Shown here: one piece after another, positions 46,475-57,741 of the stretch
How positions within the stretch are numbered: position 1 is the stretch's first letter
Layout of the letters: the number at the start of each line of letters is the position of its first letter
Assembly (NCBI RefSeq): GCF_000340215.1
Contig: NW_006921535.1
Coordinates: forward strand, 934,483 to 998,482
Reading direction: 5' to 3'
DNA: 64,000 nt
From: Pseudocercospora fijiensis CIRAD86
Lineage: Eukaryota > Ascomycota > Dothideomycetes > Mycosphaerellales > Mycosphaerellaceae
Program-made: the position numbers and the translations under genes
The notes under the pieces: generated by a model
What the model was told of the DNA's origin: nothing
Seen by the model: the letters and a program-made list of their open reading frames with translations, nothing else
The model's database searches: none

Positions 46475-49388
46475 CTAATAGCTCTTCACAGCCTCTCCAA
46501 GCACGCCTTCCAGTGGCAAACTCCTACTCGAAGATCCAACCCAGACCTTCTTGGCAGAGTTTCTCACATACCAGTCCTGCTCGACCACGCTCCAAGAGGA
46601 GATATCACGAGTAGTCAATTCCACGGTGAAAGTCTTGCTCTCGCCAGCCTCGATCCATAGTCTCTCGAAGCCTCTGAGCTCACGCACAGGGTCGTAAGGG
46701 CCTCCACGATTAATGTACAGCTGTGGGACCTCGTAACCGGCGACGTCGCCAGTGTTGGTGATAGTGGCCTCGACAATGTAGGCGACATCATAGAGACGTG
46801 GGTTTCCGCCTGGAGCGCCACCTGCCTTTGGCACAGGCTGAGCAGAGCTATCACGGGCGCCTTCTGGGATAAAGCTGTCGCTGTCAACACCATAATGTGG
46901 GTCGGCGGTCGCGAGAGTGAAGTTGGTGCTGTTGAGCCAAGGGTAGTGGTAGAGGCTGACGCGGGAGAAGTTGGCTGGGAAGAGGTAGTCTGATGGGTTC
47001 TTGCTGAAGTTGCCAAGAGTCGGGGCCTCAATAGTGTAGCCACTGAAAGACTCGTAGGCGGAAGCGTTGCTCTTTGTGATCTTCAGATCGCTGTAGGTGA
47101 AGGTCGTGTACGACAGACCGAAACCGAACTCGTATGTTGGGGTTACGTTGTGGGCATCAAATGCACGGTAGTCGATGAAGGTGCCCTCTTTGAAGTTGAT
47201 CTGAGGCACAGGAGCGTTTGGAGTGTAGAGGATGTCGGCACCATAGTCCTTTCGGGATTTGCCGACGGTGAATGGAAGCTTTCCTCCTGGGTTGACACGA
47301 CCGTACAAGACGTCGGCAATGGCATTACCTGGTGATACATGTCAGTCGTCGTTGCTTGCTGTGATGGCAGATTCGCTGACTTACCGCTTTCCTGACCGGG
47401 CACACCGGCCCAGAGAATTGCAGTGATGTTAGGGTGCTTCTTATACTTCTCAAGCAGCACTGGGCCGACAGAGTGCACAACGAGGACGGTGTTGCTGCAG
47501 TTGCCCGCGACCCGCTCGACAGCAGCATCAGCATTCTGCCAGAAAGTTAAGTTGTTGCGATCGCCGAGGTTGCCATCGACTTCGAGATACCATTCTCCGG
47601 AGTCGCTGTTAGCGAACACGATGGAGACATTGGCACGACGAGCGAGTTCGCCGGCGGGGTCAAGATTCCAGTTGTTGAGGCTGGATTCATAAGAGCCGTT
47701 CCTGGAGCGAACCTCGTTCTGGATTGCAGTATCTGGAGTGATAAGGTACGGGAACTCTGCAGAGCCTGAACCCCATGCCATTCCCAAAGTACCGTTGTCA
47801 CAACCACGGTCGGAGCAGGCGTTTGGTCCATCAATGTTTGGACCGGCATCGTTACCAAAGACGGCAGTCAACGGCTCGTCGCCCTTGAGTGGAAGGGCAC
47901 TGTTGTTGTTCTTGAGCAGGACGACGCTCTCAGCTCCGAGCTGGCGAATGAGAGCAGCATGGTCACCTTGCACGTTGACGTGTTGATTGACCTGGACAAT
48001 ACCACCCTGACCTGTGTAATAGTGCTGATATCCGTAGGTGTCGGTGGTCCAGGACTGGAAGTTTTCCGGCTCGCGCTCGACCTGCAGACCGGCGTAGAAG
48101 AACGCAGAGAGGACTCGAGTGGCCATGTCATCAATGCGCCAAGCTGGGATAGTGCCGTTGAGCACAGCTACGGTCAGATTGGTGCCGTAGAACGAGTCGA
48201 GAGAATTGTACGCAGTGGCTTCTCCAGGCATACTCATGTCAAGACCTGCAAGGACAGATGCGACTCCCGAGTGGGTGCCGAGCCAGTCCGACATCACAAA
48301 ACCCTGCGTTGAAGTCAGCAGCATGTCAATATAGCTAAGTGTTGTTTTCGCCCACCTGGAAACCAAGCTCGCCTTTCAGCAGATAGTTGAGCACATAACT
48401 GTTCTGGCAGGCCTGGCTATCGTTGACCTGATTGTATGAGCACATGATAGATCCGACACCGGCACGGACACCGTCAGCGAAAGGCCAGAGGTACAGCTCG
48501 TGCAGAGTTTCATCATCGATGTTGGCTGAAAAGGGCTCAGAGATGTTGAAACCGAAGGCGGCGGAGTCGGGAACAAGACGGAAATGGTCTTGTTCGTTCA
48601 TGATGTAGTGCTTTGCAGTGGCAATGACACCTTCGGATTGAATACCTTTGATCGTCTCTGCGAAGAGTTGTCCAGTAAGGACTGGGTCAGCGGAAAATCC
48701 TTCCCAATTGCGGCCGCCTTCTGGGACACGACCAAGAGGACCGGCGACTGGCTGTTGAAGTGTCAGCTTTTCTAGTTATATTGCCTCCGAAGCTTGCACT
48801 CACTCCAAGCAGAACATCAATGCCTTTGCCAGCAAACTCCTCGCCCATAGCCTTTCCGCGTGCGTATGCCAGCTTCCTATCCCAGGTCGCGGCGACATTA
48901 ACGCCAGCGGGAAATACAGAATTGAAGTCTGTCATGCGGATCCCGACTGGACTATCCTGCAGACAGAGTCCGCGGAAATTGAGACGTGGAATACCACCGG
49001 TGTTTCCCACACACTTCTCAAGTTGCCAGCCAGTTCCAGTTGTGAGGTTGACTTTCTCTGCCAGAGTCAACTGAGAAACAAATGCCTTCGCCTCTTCGTA
49101 CGCCTCAGCCCAGTCGCCCAAGCCCTCAGTCCAAGGCGATGGGTATTTTGGTGGAGAGGTCTGGTAGTCATTGCTACCCGCCACGACTACAGGGTTGTCG
49201 GAGACGTATTCTGGGTAGGTGGTATTTGGGTCCTGAAGTTGAGGCACTCAGATGCTGATTCTCCTGATGCCACGCTGTGGTCCACTTACAGGAGCTCCGT
49301 AATTGTTCTTGCTGGCAGCAAGCTGCGAGTAATCGTAAGCTGCCACAGACCCAGCAACAGCCAGGACAGCCGCACTGAAGGACTTCAT
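46475..49388 (-). CDS. Secreted GH3 beta-glucosidase (5 exons)
   Basis: It hydrolyses terminal beta-D-glucose from cellobiose and other beta-glucosides outside the cell, completing cellulose breakdown. Exons read leftwards are 49,388-49,290, 49,232-48,804, 48,751-48,356, 48,303-47,385 and 47,328-46,475, separated by 52-57-base introns, for 898 residues. A signal peptide [17 protein letters not shown] starts the protein. The GH3 N-domain includes [32 protein letters not shown] and the nucleophile loop GFVMSDW, with Asp at about residue 314. The C-domain and a fibronectin-III-like end ([16 protein letters not shown]) are complete. Many Asn-x-Ser/Thr sites fit a secreted glycoprotein. Length fits fungal family members (about 850-900). 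Confidence 0.95.
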
Positions 49389-49472
49389 CTTGAAAAGAGC
49401 ACACAGCCACGAAAGCAAGTAGAAACTCTCCTACCACCAAAGAAAGCTCTATATTCCCGGGAAATCCCTCAT

Positions 49473-49478
49473 CTTATA
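49473..49478 (-). promoter_or_regulatory. Possible TATA box of the beta-glucosidase gene
   Basis: On the minus strand TATAAG lies about 85 bases before the ATG, a suitable distance with a short leader. It is followed by a CCCGGG palindrome nearer the start. There is no direct proof of use. Confidence 0.45.
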
Positions 49479-52400
49479 CTTGGCCGAACTTTTCACCCGG
49501 CCCGTCGAGCTGTCGTCATGGTTGTTTCTTCACGTCGCGTGGGAAGTAGAGGAGGTCGCATCACGTTGTCGGAGTGACAGGAACAGGAAATCGCGCTCCG
49601 TCTGGTGGATCGAGAAAAGCCCACTGCCCGACGATGTAACGTGATGATCCATGTGGCCATGCACTCAGCAAGGTGCAAACTGTGTCTCTCCATCCATTCG
49701 GCTCCATACCAAATCTTTCCTGTGGAGTGTCACCGACGACACGCCGAATCTGAAGCGGAGAACATCCGTGGGGCGCTCATGGCGACATTTAATCATCGGC
49801 ATGATCGGCAAGGGCTTGAAAGATGGAGTGAGCAAGCTGCGTGATCTCTTCCATGTCCGAGAGATGTCGAAGAGGGTTGAGGATATTGGAGTAGAATGCG
49901 TGAGGAGAGGTCGGTAGCGCGCGTTCGCGTTGACTTTGCTCCGAGGTCTTGGCTGCCCAGCCTGCCCACGGGCAACTATAATAAACCAGGGTTTTTATTG
50001 CAGCTCCAACTGTTGCTGAAATGTCGTCATAATGGAGCGAGAGCGATAAGACATGGCTTGTGCAGTCTTGGACTGCCTTGGTATTTATGGCATTAAACTG
50101 TTACAGGAGTATCAGAGTGCTTGGTATAGTGCGAAAAAAAATCAACCTCCAAAGCCTTCAAGTCATAGCGTAGTGACCTCCATTTCGACCTTGCAAATTC
50201 GAGTGTGCCCAATGCCATCACGACAGCTCGCCTTTGTATCCGGAAAAGAGAAGGACATCTGCAGCGCCCGACGATTTCCGACATTGTCATGACAAGCGGC
50301 TTGCCGAGCTCCCGCTGTCGCTTGCACTGTCATTGCTGGCAAGCTGTCGAGCTGCCATCAAATCGCTTAGGTGAACATAGTCGGCGGGCGTCTCGATCTC
50401 GAACGAAACATGCGAGTCAAAGCTGCATCTCGGGGAGTCTTCGCCAGCCAAAGCCCAGTCAGGCGTTTCATCAGGAGACCACTGCGGAGTTTCATGACTG
50501 CAACACATCAGCAGGTATCAAAGACCACAGCTCGGTGAACGCGGACCTCTGCGAAAGGACATTGAGATTTTGTGTCAAGCAAGTAGCTGCAGCTTTTTCT
50601 TGCCAAGGGAGGGAAGCCTTACGCTTCGGTGTCTAACGCGCAAGTTTAGTGATAAATTTGTCTATCGAGGTCCTAGACGGAGGACTCCTTACCGGCTTCT
50701 GTTTCTGCGAATCTGTCAGCGATACCACATTGCCCTGGACCGATGGCACGAATACAGCCAGCTTGTGCTCTTTCCTCTTCGCGAGCTTGGCCTGATAGGC
50801 GCCCCAGTACTCCAGGACCTGCGCGGCGAGAAGCGATACTCGTATATTGAGAGACATGTCGTGACCTGCCATTATTGGCTATTTCGGAGACTTCTGGATG
50901 TGTTCAAAGAAGAACAGATGGCGTTGTGGTATTGAATGCGCTGGTCTGTGCCGGTTGAGGACTGGTCTCAGCTTCCGAAGTAATGAAGGCCAAATTGTAC
51001 CATCGTCGAGCGTCGCAAGTCCATAGAGTTTGTGCAAGCTGATGCGCCTTAATTCTAGGTCCAAGTACTGGGCACTTGATGGAGAAAGCTGTCGAGGTAA
51101 GCAAGTGTCTAAGTGCCAGCCATGTCGGCGGAAAGGGAGGAGAGACGTCAGAGACTGCAGAAGGTATCGCTGACTTCATGGGGATATATAGGGCTGCAGG
51201 TGAGCCCGATTTAACATTTCACGTCCACATCCAGACAGGGTTTAAGACTTGTCTCTCAACCAGGTTTTTGGGTTCTCGAAGTCTTGCGCGTAAGCTATGC
51301 AGGGTAACTTGTACCAGATGGATCATGGCCTGATTTCAAGACCGGAACAGACGATCCTGTTCATCAGATCAGGAGTACATTCGTGGTCAAGTGCTTTGAT
51401 GCTATTGGCCATAATCAGACTGTGAAGTGAAACCAAATTATTGGAACTCTGCACCGAAGAAGCGCGCTCGCAGCAAGGATATGCCATCTGGTAGGCACGG
51501 CCCGAAAGGTCGGCAGGTCATCAAGTAATGCTCAATGCTCATGCTGCTGCCGTGCCGTACAAATTGACCTGTAGGGGGATATGGCAAGGCGGCAAGTAGA
51601 TTATTCGAGTGTGCTCAGAGTCAAAATCCCTGCCGCAGCACCACTATAGCTTCCTGCAGAGGGGGGGCTCAGCTTGCAATGGAAATTTAAGGCAGGTTTT
51701 CTGATGTGTGTGTGAGGAGCTCTCGCCGGTGTGTGATCCAATGGGAGAGAGTCCGGTGGTCATCAAGTCGACTGCCGAACCACGCATGCAGCCAAGCGAA
51801 AGCCAGGTTTGATCCTTCTGTCAATGGCATGCGACTACACAGACGTCTGTTCTCCATGTGCAAGGCTCCGCAGTAGGGCAAAGATATGGAATAATCAGAG
51901 GGAGGAGCAAACGGCTGCCTGTTGTGCTCGCATCCCGCGATCGTCGAAACGTGCTGGGCAGAGTCAAGTGAAAGTCAGGCCACGGAAGTCACAGATGAAA
52001 CGCGCAAATCGGAGAATGGTGCGACGGAGCGTGTTTGTGTGTCGGACTCAGTATACCATGCCATGCTTGGCCCTGCACAGTAAGTGCCGGAGACAATGGA
52101 AGTGGCGAGAGATGTGAGGCGAAGCAGAGCAAGAATCAGCATCGGGGCTGTGCCGCAAAGCTGGAAGTGGGCGACGCTGAGATCGAATGTGCATCACATG
52201 TAAGTACGAGACACGGACCACCAGGCAACATTCTGAGAACAGGCTGTGCGTGAATAGGTAGATCAGGCTGAGTACCCACCTTTGCCCCATGATAAACCAA
52301 TGTTCATCGATGAGTGTCAGATGGAGACAAACAAAGTCGCCTTCGCCTTCGCCTTCACAGCCGGTCGAGGCTCGCCCTTCTGAATGTGGTTAGCCACACT

Positions 52401-52766
52401 CAATTCTTCCCGTGCATCATCCCTCGTAGCGTCGATTTGGGAACAGCGGCACACGACATCATTATTCTCGTTCCTTGTCCACACTGCAGTCGACCCTATT
52501 CACTCCCTTGTTTCCTTTCCGCTTGATACCTAATATTCTACAATTCTTCCCACGCCTCTTCGCACTCCGCGCTCACTGACCATCACCGATCGATCCGAAA
52601 CGCTGACGCCGCACGGGCTAAGAACTCCTGAAAGCTTAACCCGCCAGCATCATATCCACGAAAATTCCCGCGCACCTGCAGGCAGAGGCGGGAACACAAT
52701 CGCAGCCTGGCTCCGTCAGAAGGCAGCCCCGAGTCGCCACGATAGCATCGAGAGTGCAGCGACATT
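49479..52766. other. 3.3 kb region with weak coding hints only
   Basis: This is the shared upstream region of two divergent genes. Two minus-strand frames look better than chance. One is 50,872-50,693, starting MAGHDMSLNIRVSLLAAQVL and ending at a good donor GTAAGGAG with an acceptor at 50,633. The other is 50,508-50,287, acidic and Ser-rich, ending SGSSASRLS. I could not join them in one frame, so no gene is called; they may be separate small genes or a miscalled spliced one. The last 300 bases are pyrimidine-rich and fit the leader of the next gene. Confidence 0.4.
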
Positions 52767-54569
52767 ATGAGTTCCATCCTCTCGGGGTGGAATCCCATTG
52801 TCTCATTCCCCAGCTACCATGGCCCGTACGAAGTAGGCACTGTCGACGTTGAGATACCTGTCGCAGACCTTCCCTCGCCTTCGGAAGCGCCTGAAGGCGC
52901 AGCGCCAACCATATCATTTCGCATCTTCTATCCTTGCGAAAAGCCGAGGGATGGCGAGACCTCTCGCCCAGTCCGATGGATTCCGCAGCCGCAGCGCGCA
53001 ACCATTCGCGCATTTGCTAGTTTCATAGGAGTAAAGAATCCTCGAGTTGCCAACCTCATATCCTTCATGCCACAACAACTATATTGGATCACGCTCCCTG
53101 CTCACCGAAACGCGAAGCTGCTAGATCCTCCGACGAGTAGTGAAAGGTGGCCTGTGACAGTCTTCAGCCATGGCCTGGCCGGCAGCAGGAACGCGTACAG
53201 CTACGTGTGTGGAGATTTGGCCAGCCAGGGAATGATTGTCATTGCACTGGATCACAGAGATGGAAGCAGTCCCATACAGTACGTGAGAGAGACGGCGAGC
53301 AGCGAGGCACACATTGTGAATCCTACCAAGATTAGCCATGAGCCCAGCCAGGGAGTATACGAGGCAAGAGACAGACAATTACGCATCAGGACGTGGGAGA
53401 TCAGCACAGCATACGAGGCGCTTGTGAAGATCGATGCGGGTCAGAGACTTGAGAACCTGGACATCAATGCGAGCACGAAGCGCAAAGAGCGCGTAGAAGT
53501 CTTGGATCAGTTTGATGGAATGCTGGACATTCACCGAGCAGGGAAGGTGACTTGGGCTGGACACTCGTTCGGAGCAGCGACTACTGTTCAGCTACTCAAG
53601 AGCATTTTCTACGCCCAAGAGAGGCCTTTTAATGCGGACAAACCCATCATCGCACCTAACGCAGATGCTGCGATTGCTCATCAGATCATGCCGGAATCTC
53701 CGATGCTGCTGTTGGACATGTGGTGTCTGCCGCTGAAGTCGCCCGATCAGGCTTGGCTTTGGGACAAGCCGCTTCCATCATATGCACTGGGAGGTCCAGC
53801 GGGTTCGAATGTGCTTTCCGTGCTTTCCGAAGCATTTTACAATTGGGACGACAACACCAGCATCAACAAGCACATCGTTGCTCCACCGACGCTTTCAAGA
53901 AGGCCGTCGACCGCACCAAGACTTACGCGAGAACGTGGTCACTTGCTTCCTGACTGGGCGCGACTACGAGACCCATCACCATCTCGGGACTCTGGATATG
54001 CGTCCGAGGTCTCAAGAAGTCCAATACGGTCTTTGACGCGACAGCGTAGTAGGGCTAGTGGCCTTACGACGCCATCGCAGGCAGCGTCGTCACATTTGAG
54101 AGGTGCAGTTGCAGCAGCCGACTTGCTTGCAGTTGACACCAACAACGATAAGCCAGTCAAGACCGAAGGCCCGCATACTTTCTTCGTTAAACAGAGCCAG
54201 CACTTCAATCAATCAGACTTCGGCCTGCTTTTCCCTTGGATCGCGAAAAAAGTGACCAAAGCTGAAGAACCCGAAATGATCATGGCACTCAACAACCGTG
54301 CCATGGCACAAGTGCTTCGCGAATCAGGCATTGAAATTGCTGGCGAGAACGACCCAGACATCCTAGCCAAGGATGGCGACGTGTACAAGTGGGTAAACAT
54401 TCCTATCGAGGACGAGCCAGGCAGTCCAGAGGCCATTCAACGCCTCACTAGAAAGCTCTCGATCATTTCATCGAAGAGTTATCCATCACCGAGAGATGGC
54501 ATGACTATGGGAATGAAGACGGAGGCACAATTGCCAAGACTAGATCTGCCAGACCCAGCGATATTATGA
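52767..54569 (+). CDS. PAF-acetylhydrolase-like serine hydrolase, 600 residues
   Basis: This belongs to the platelet-activating-factor acetylhydrolase II family (alpha/beta hydrolases that release short or oxidised sn-2 acyl chains from phospholipids). It is a single exon. The oxyanion region is FSHGLAGSRNAY around residue 135, then IALDHRDGS. The nucleophile elbow is GHSFGA with Ser267. Asp317 in LLLDMW and His479 in QSQHFNQSDF are the likely remaining triad members. No signal peptide is seen, so a cytosolic or membrane-associated enzyme is likely. Between Asp and His is a long Ser/Arg-rich insert (about residues 365-455) not usual in the family. The true substrate is unknown. Confidence 0.9.
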   Translation: MSSILSGWNPIVSFPSYHGPYEVGTVDVEIPVADLPSPSEAPEGAAPTISFRIFYPCEKPRDGETSRPVRWIPQPQRATIRAFASFIGVKNPRVANLISFMPQQLYWITLPAHRNAKLLDPPTSSERWPVTVFSHGLAGSRNAYSYVCGDLASQGMIVIALDHRDGSSPIQYVRETASSEAHIVNPTKISHEPSQGVYEARDRQLRIRTWEISTAYEALVKIDAGQRLENLDINASTKRKERVEVLDQFDGMLDIHRAGKVTWAGHSFGAATTVQLLKSIFYAQERPFNADKPIIAPNADAAIAHQIMPESPMLLLDMWCLPLKSPDQAWLWDKPLPSYALGGPAGSNVLSVLSEAFYNWDDNTSINKHIVAPPTLSRRPSTAPRLTRERGHLLPDWARLRDPSPSRDSGYASEVSRSPIRSLTRQRSRASGLTTPSQAASSHLRGAVAAADLLAVDTNNDKPVKTEGPHTFFVKQSQHFNQSDFGLLFPWIAKKVTKAEEPEMIMALNNRAMAQVLRESGIEIAGENDPDILAKDGDVYKWVNIPIEDEPGSPEAIQRLTRKLSIISSKSYPSPRDGMTMGMKTEAQLPRLDLPDPAIL

Positions 54570-55150
54570 AGGATGACGGCACATATACAATAGAATTGCA
54601 TTTCAGCGAAGGAGTTTGGATTGTGATGGATTGGTTCGGAGTACCCAGCACCGGCGGCACGCATCTAGCATCGGAAGCGCATATCAATGGCATGGAAAGG
54701 AGTCTATATTGCAGAATACTCATTTCGAAGCAAACAATTTCGCGCCTGAGCAAAAGCCTAGGTTTCTTTGTGCCCAAGAGCCTCGCGCATGCGATCGATT
54801 GCGATTGATATCGAGAGAAGCAGGTACGTTTAGAGGTACAATCTATGCTCTACGTGTTCTATAGGTTTTCTTGGCATCCCGCTTCACTGGAATCAGCTGA
54901 CATTCGAGTCCGAGCTGATGCCAAGCCCCGAGTGACGCGCAGCAGTGAGCAGTCGCGACCAAGCTCATCGAGTATATCACGCCCGTCCTATCTCTTGCTT
55001 ATCAGACTGGCGCTGCATCACATGATGTGGATACAGAACAGAACTCCTAGGATGCCGCAGATCTAGAAACTGCACTCACAAAAGCTTAGCCACATTTCCC
55101 GGGAAACAGCACCAACAAGACCGTCCGACGACCTAGAAAAAGCTGCAACG
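54570..55150. other. Intergenic region
   Basis: 3' flank of the hydrolase gene and 5' flank of the GTPase gene, transcribed in the same direction. Overlapping short frames on both strands have no features. No RNA gene is seen. Confidence 0.6.
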
Positions 55151-56215
55151 ATGCCTCGAAAACGAGCGGCTTCCACAACTTCCAACACAACCACCACATC
55201 CGGCCGCGATGCCGCTCCCTCACCCTACCATGGCCCCCAAGAAATGGGCTCCATGTACGACTACCTCGCAAAAATCATCCTCCTAGGCCCCTCGGGCTGC
55301 GGAAAATCCTGTCTCCTCCACCGCTTCGTGAAAAACGAATGGCGCGTCCTCTCCTCCCAAACCATCGGCGTAGAATTCGCGAGCCGCATCGTGAAAATCG
55401 GAGATCACACCACCACCACCATCACGTCGAGAAGAGGTCGGGGAGGGGGTGAAGTAGGGACGAGGAGGAAGAGGATTAAATTGCAACTCTGGGATACGGC
55501 GGGGACGGAGAGATTTCGGAGTGTGAGTCGGAGTTATTATCGTGGGGCGGCGGGCGCGATTTTGGTTTATGATGTTACCAATCAGAGGAGTTTTGCGGAT
55601 TTGAATACTTTTTTACATGATGCGAGGTCGTTGGGGAGTCCGCAGTTGACGGTGGTTTTGGCGGGGAATAAGGCGGATTTGGTGGAGGAGCCGGAGTTGG
55701 CGGTCGCTGAGCAACAGCAGCAGTCGTCCTTGGATGAGGATGTTTTTGGGAGTTCGATCACGAGTACAAGGACGGGGACGGGGACGGTGGGGCAGCATAG
55801 TAATCCTGGGCTTGGGACGCAGCAGAGGGCGACGGTTTCGAGTGATGGAAGGGCTGTGAGTCAGTCTACGGCTGCGAATTGGGCGAGTCAGCATCGGATA
55901 CCTGCAGCTGTGGAGGTTTCGGCGCTTTCTGGAGACAATGTGGAGGAAGTGTTTAACAAGCTGGCAAGGATTATCTTGACGAAGATTGAGCTTGGGGAAA
56001 TTGATCCTGATGATCCTATGAGTGGGATCCAGTATGGTGACGCGGACTTCTATCGCTACGATGATGGAGGTAGTAGTAGCATCAAGAGTGGCGGCTTGAC
56101 AAGTGATGGATATGGTGGAAGCACAAGACGAAGGAGGAACAAGAGCGGCTGGGGGGATGTCTTCAAGCTTCGTAGGCCTGGCAGTAGTGGCGGCGGAGGT
56201 GAGAAGTGCTGTTGA
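55151..56215 (+). CDS. Rab4-like small GTPase with large insertions, 354 residues
   Basis: Rab proteins switch between GDP and GTP forms to direct vesicle traffic; Rab4 types act in endosome recycling. Seen: P-loop GPSGCGKS (46-53), effector TIGVEF (71-76), DTAGTE (115-120), NKAD (173-176), SAL (257-259), and C-terminal CC for prenylation. The family is about 200-215 residues, so the excess is notable: a 32-residue N-terminal extension (ATG at 55,244 or 55,253 could be the real start), about 20 residues between strands beta2 and beta3 (86-107), about 65 residues between NKAD and SAL, and a Gly/Ser-rich tail. Composition shifts from C-rich to G-rich at about 55,430. Confidence 0.9.
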   Translation: MPRKRAASTTSNTTTTSGRDAAPSPYHGPQEMGSMYDYLAKIILLGPSGCGKSCLLHRFVKNEWRVLSSQTIGVEFASRIVKIGDHTTTTITSRRGRGGGEVGTRRKRIKLQLWDTAGTERFRSVSRSYYRGAAGAILVYDVTNQRSFADLNTFLHDARSLGSPQLTVVLAGNKADLVEEPELAVAEQQQQSSLDEDVFGSSITSTRTGTGTVGQHSNPGLGTQQRATVSSDGRAVSQSTAANWASQHRIPAAVEVSALSGDNVEEVFNKLARIILTKIELGEIDPDDPMSGIQYGDADFYRYDDGGSSSIKSGGLTSDGYGGSTRRRRNKSGWGDVFKLRRPGSSGGGGEKCC

Positions 56216-56722
56216 GGTGGGATACGGACTGCATTGAGTTTGACAAACTGCAAGCGAAGCGTTCTTGTTTTGTGCTGATTTGATTGCAGAGATACCCGAG
56301 ATCATTCGTTTGGATACAGTAGCATGATAACAGATAGTGCACACGACCTGAGATTGATCAATGTAGATGATGTAATGCTAATGTGCTACACCTCAAGCCT
56401 GCTGGATACTGCTATTTCTGGTGGGATTGGAAACGATTGTGCCGAAGATGGTGAACTGTTCGAGAAGTATGCTACTCTTCAATCCAGGCAAGACGCCATC
56501 TGGTAGCGATTCAGGCTTTACCACTATTCCTCTCACCATCATCTCGCGCACTCCGCCTTCCTACTGCTGAAGCTCCAACCGCATCCGGCGACATGGACCA
56601 ACAAAGAGCCGACCAAAGCATGCTCAACGCACATTCACAAATCAATAGATACGCCACATGCCTCATGATCTCAACACAACACAAATCCAACTGATTACTA
56701 AAAGGCGAACACTCACTCCATC
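56216..56722. other. Intergenic region
   Basis: 3' flank of the GTPase gene and leader of the next small gene. Nothing recognised. Confidence 0.6.
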
Positions 56723-56989
56723 ATGCCGACCAAGCTCAAATCCGGCCGAATTTCCAAGCCTCCAGAACGCTTTGAGCCAGGACAACCAGAACCAAGATCA
56801 CCGCCAAAGGCAAAGAAGAAAACGACCAAGCGACGCAGAGCTTTGACATCAAAATCCAAGCGTGACACGGTCCCGAGATTTAGTGGCAGTGGTTTTCGAG
56901 GGCCAGCGAGCCTGGGGAAGTCGAAGAGGACATCAGTCAAGGCCACTCCTTCGCCAATTTCCACGAAAAAGAAGAGAGGCAAGTCCTGA
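56723..56989 (+). CDS. Small Lys/Arg-rich protein, 88 residues, unknown
   Basis: A single-exon frame starting ATGCCGACC. About a third of residues are Lys or Arg, with several NLS-like runs (KAKKKTTKRRR, KKKRGK), Ser and Pro. It contains SGRISKPPERF near the N-terminus, matched in the next gene. No domain is recognised. A nuclear or nucleic-acid-binding role is an inference from charge only. Its being a real gene is supported by composition, normal position and the shared motif. Confidence 0.5.
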   Translation: MPTKLKSGRISKPPERFEPGQPEPRSPPKAKKKTTKRRRALTSKSKRDTVPRFSGSGFRGPASLGKSKRTSVKATPSPISTKKKRGKS

Positions 56990-57087
56990 ACCTAGGGAGA
57001 TTGATGGCTTTGTTATAGAATGAATTCAATCCACCTTTCCACTTTCAGACTTCCACGCTCCTTACTATACTTTCACCGCACGCACAC

Positions 57088-57420
57088 ATGGCCTACGAAA
57101 CTCGTTCCGGTCGTAAATCAATCCCGCCACATCGATACGGATACACAAGAACAACAACAACAGCAACAACAACGAAACCTTCGATCGTCAGAACTCCTCC
57201 GCCGAAACCTTTTGAAAAGCGACGAAAACATCCCTCTATTGAAAGACTTATCGCTACGGGCGTCAAGGCTGGTGTCATTGATGATCCTTGGCCACTAAAT
57301 GTGGCTTCCCCACCGCCGAAATTCTCGGGTTCTTTCTCTAAGAATTTATATGTGAGGCAGTTTTACCTGATGTTGGAGGAGAGGGAGAGGGCGGCGAGAG
57401 GGGGGAGGGAGGAGGGATGA
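57088..57420 (+). CDS. Small basic protein, 110 residues, unknown
   Basis: Starts MAYETRSGRKSIPPHRYGYT. The SGRxSxPPxR motif matches the 88-residue neighbour 100 bases upstream, on the same strand. It has a Thr-rich stretch, a basic patch (KPFEKRRKHPSIERL), then a hydrophobic and aromatic segment and an Arg/Glu tail. No known domain is identified. The two may be diverged tandem duplicates. The end is at TGA, 57,418-57,420. Confidence 0.45.
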   Translation: MAYETRSGRKSIPPHRYGYTRTTTTATTTKPSIVRTPPPKPFEKRRKHPSIERLIATGVKAGVIDDPWPLNVASPPPKFSGSFSKNLYVRQFYLMLEERERAARGGREEG

Positions 57421-57741
57421 ACGGGGCGCGCTTCGTGAAGGGGAATTTGTTTTTTGCTGTCTCCATTCATTCCTGCCTCCTGGGAGGGTTCTGACATACA
57501 CTTCCACGACGGATTCGCAGATGTGTAGAGCAGCACAGCAGTTCGCTTTGTCCGCGTGTTCTGTTTTTTTTTTGTTCCGGGATCGCTCGTCGAGTTGTAA
57601 TCTTTACATTCCATTCCGGATGCGGTAATTAGCGACGACAGAACAAAGAAATTGTTTTCGTTCGATCTTGCTGCGAGACTGTTCAAACTCCAGCACTTCT
57701 CACGCGCTGATCAAGGGTTGCTTGCTCGTTACCGAACCAAG
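57421..57741. other. Intergenic and leader sequence
   Basis: Short spacer with a T9 run near 57,565. The frame of the next gene stays open upstream to 57,652, but I prefer the ATG at 57,742. Confidence 0.5.

Noticed and set aside
50287..50872. Single spliced minus-strand gene joining two candidate exons
   Set aside because: Tested donors and acceptors gave early stops or very short introns; left as an uncertain region.
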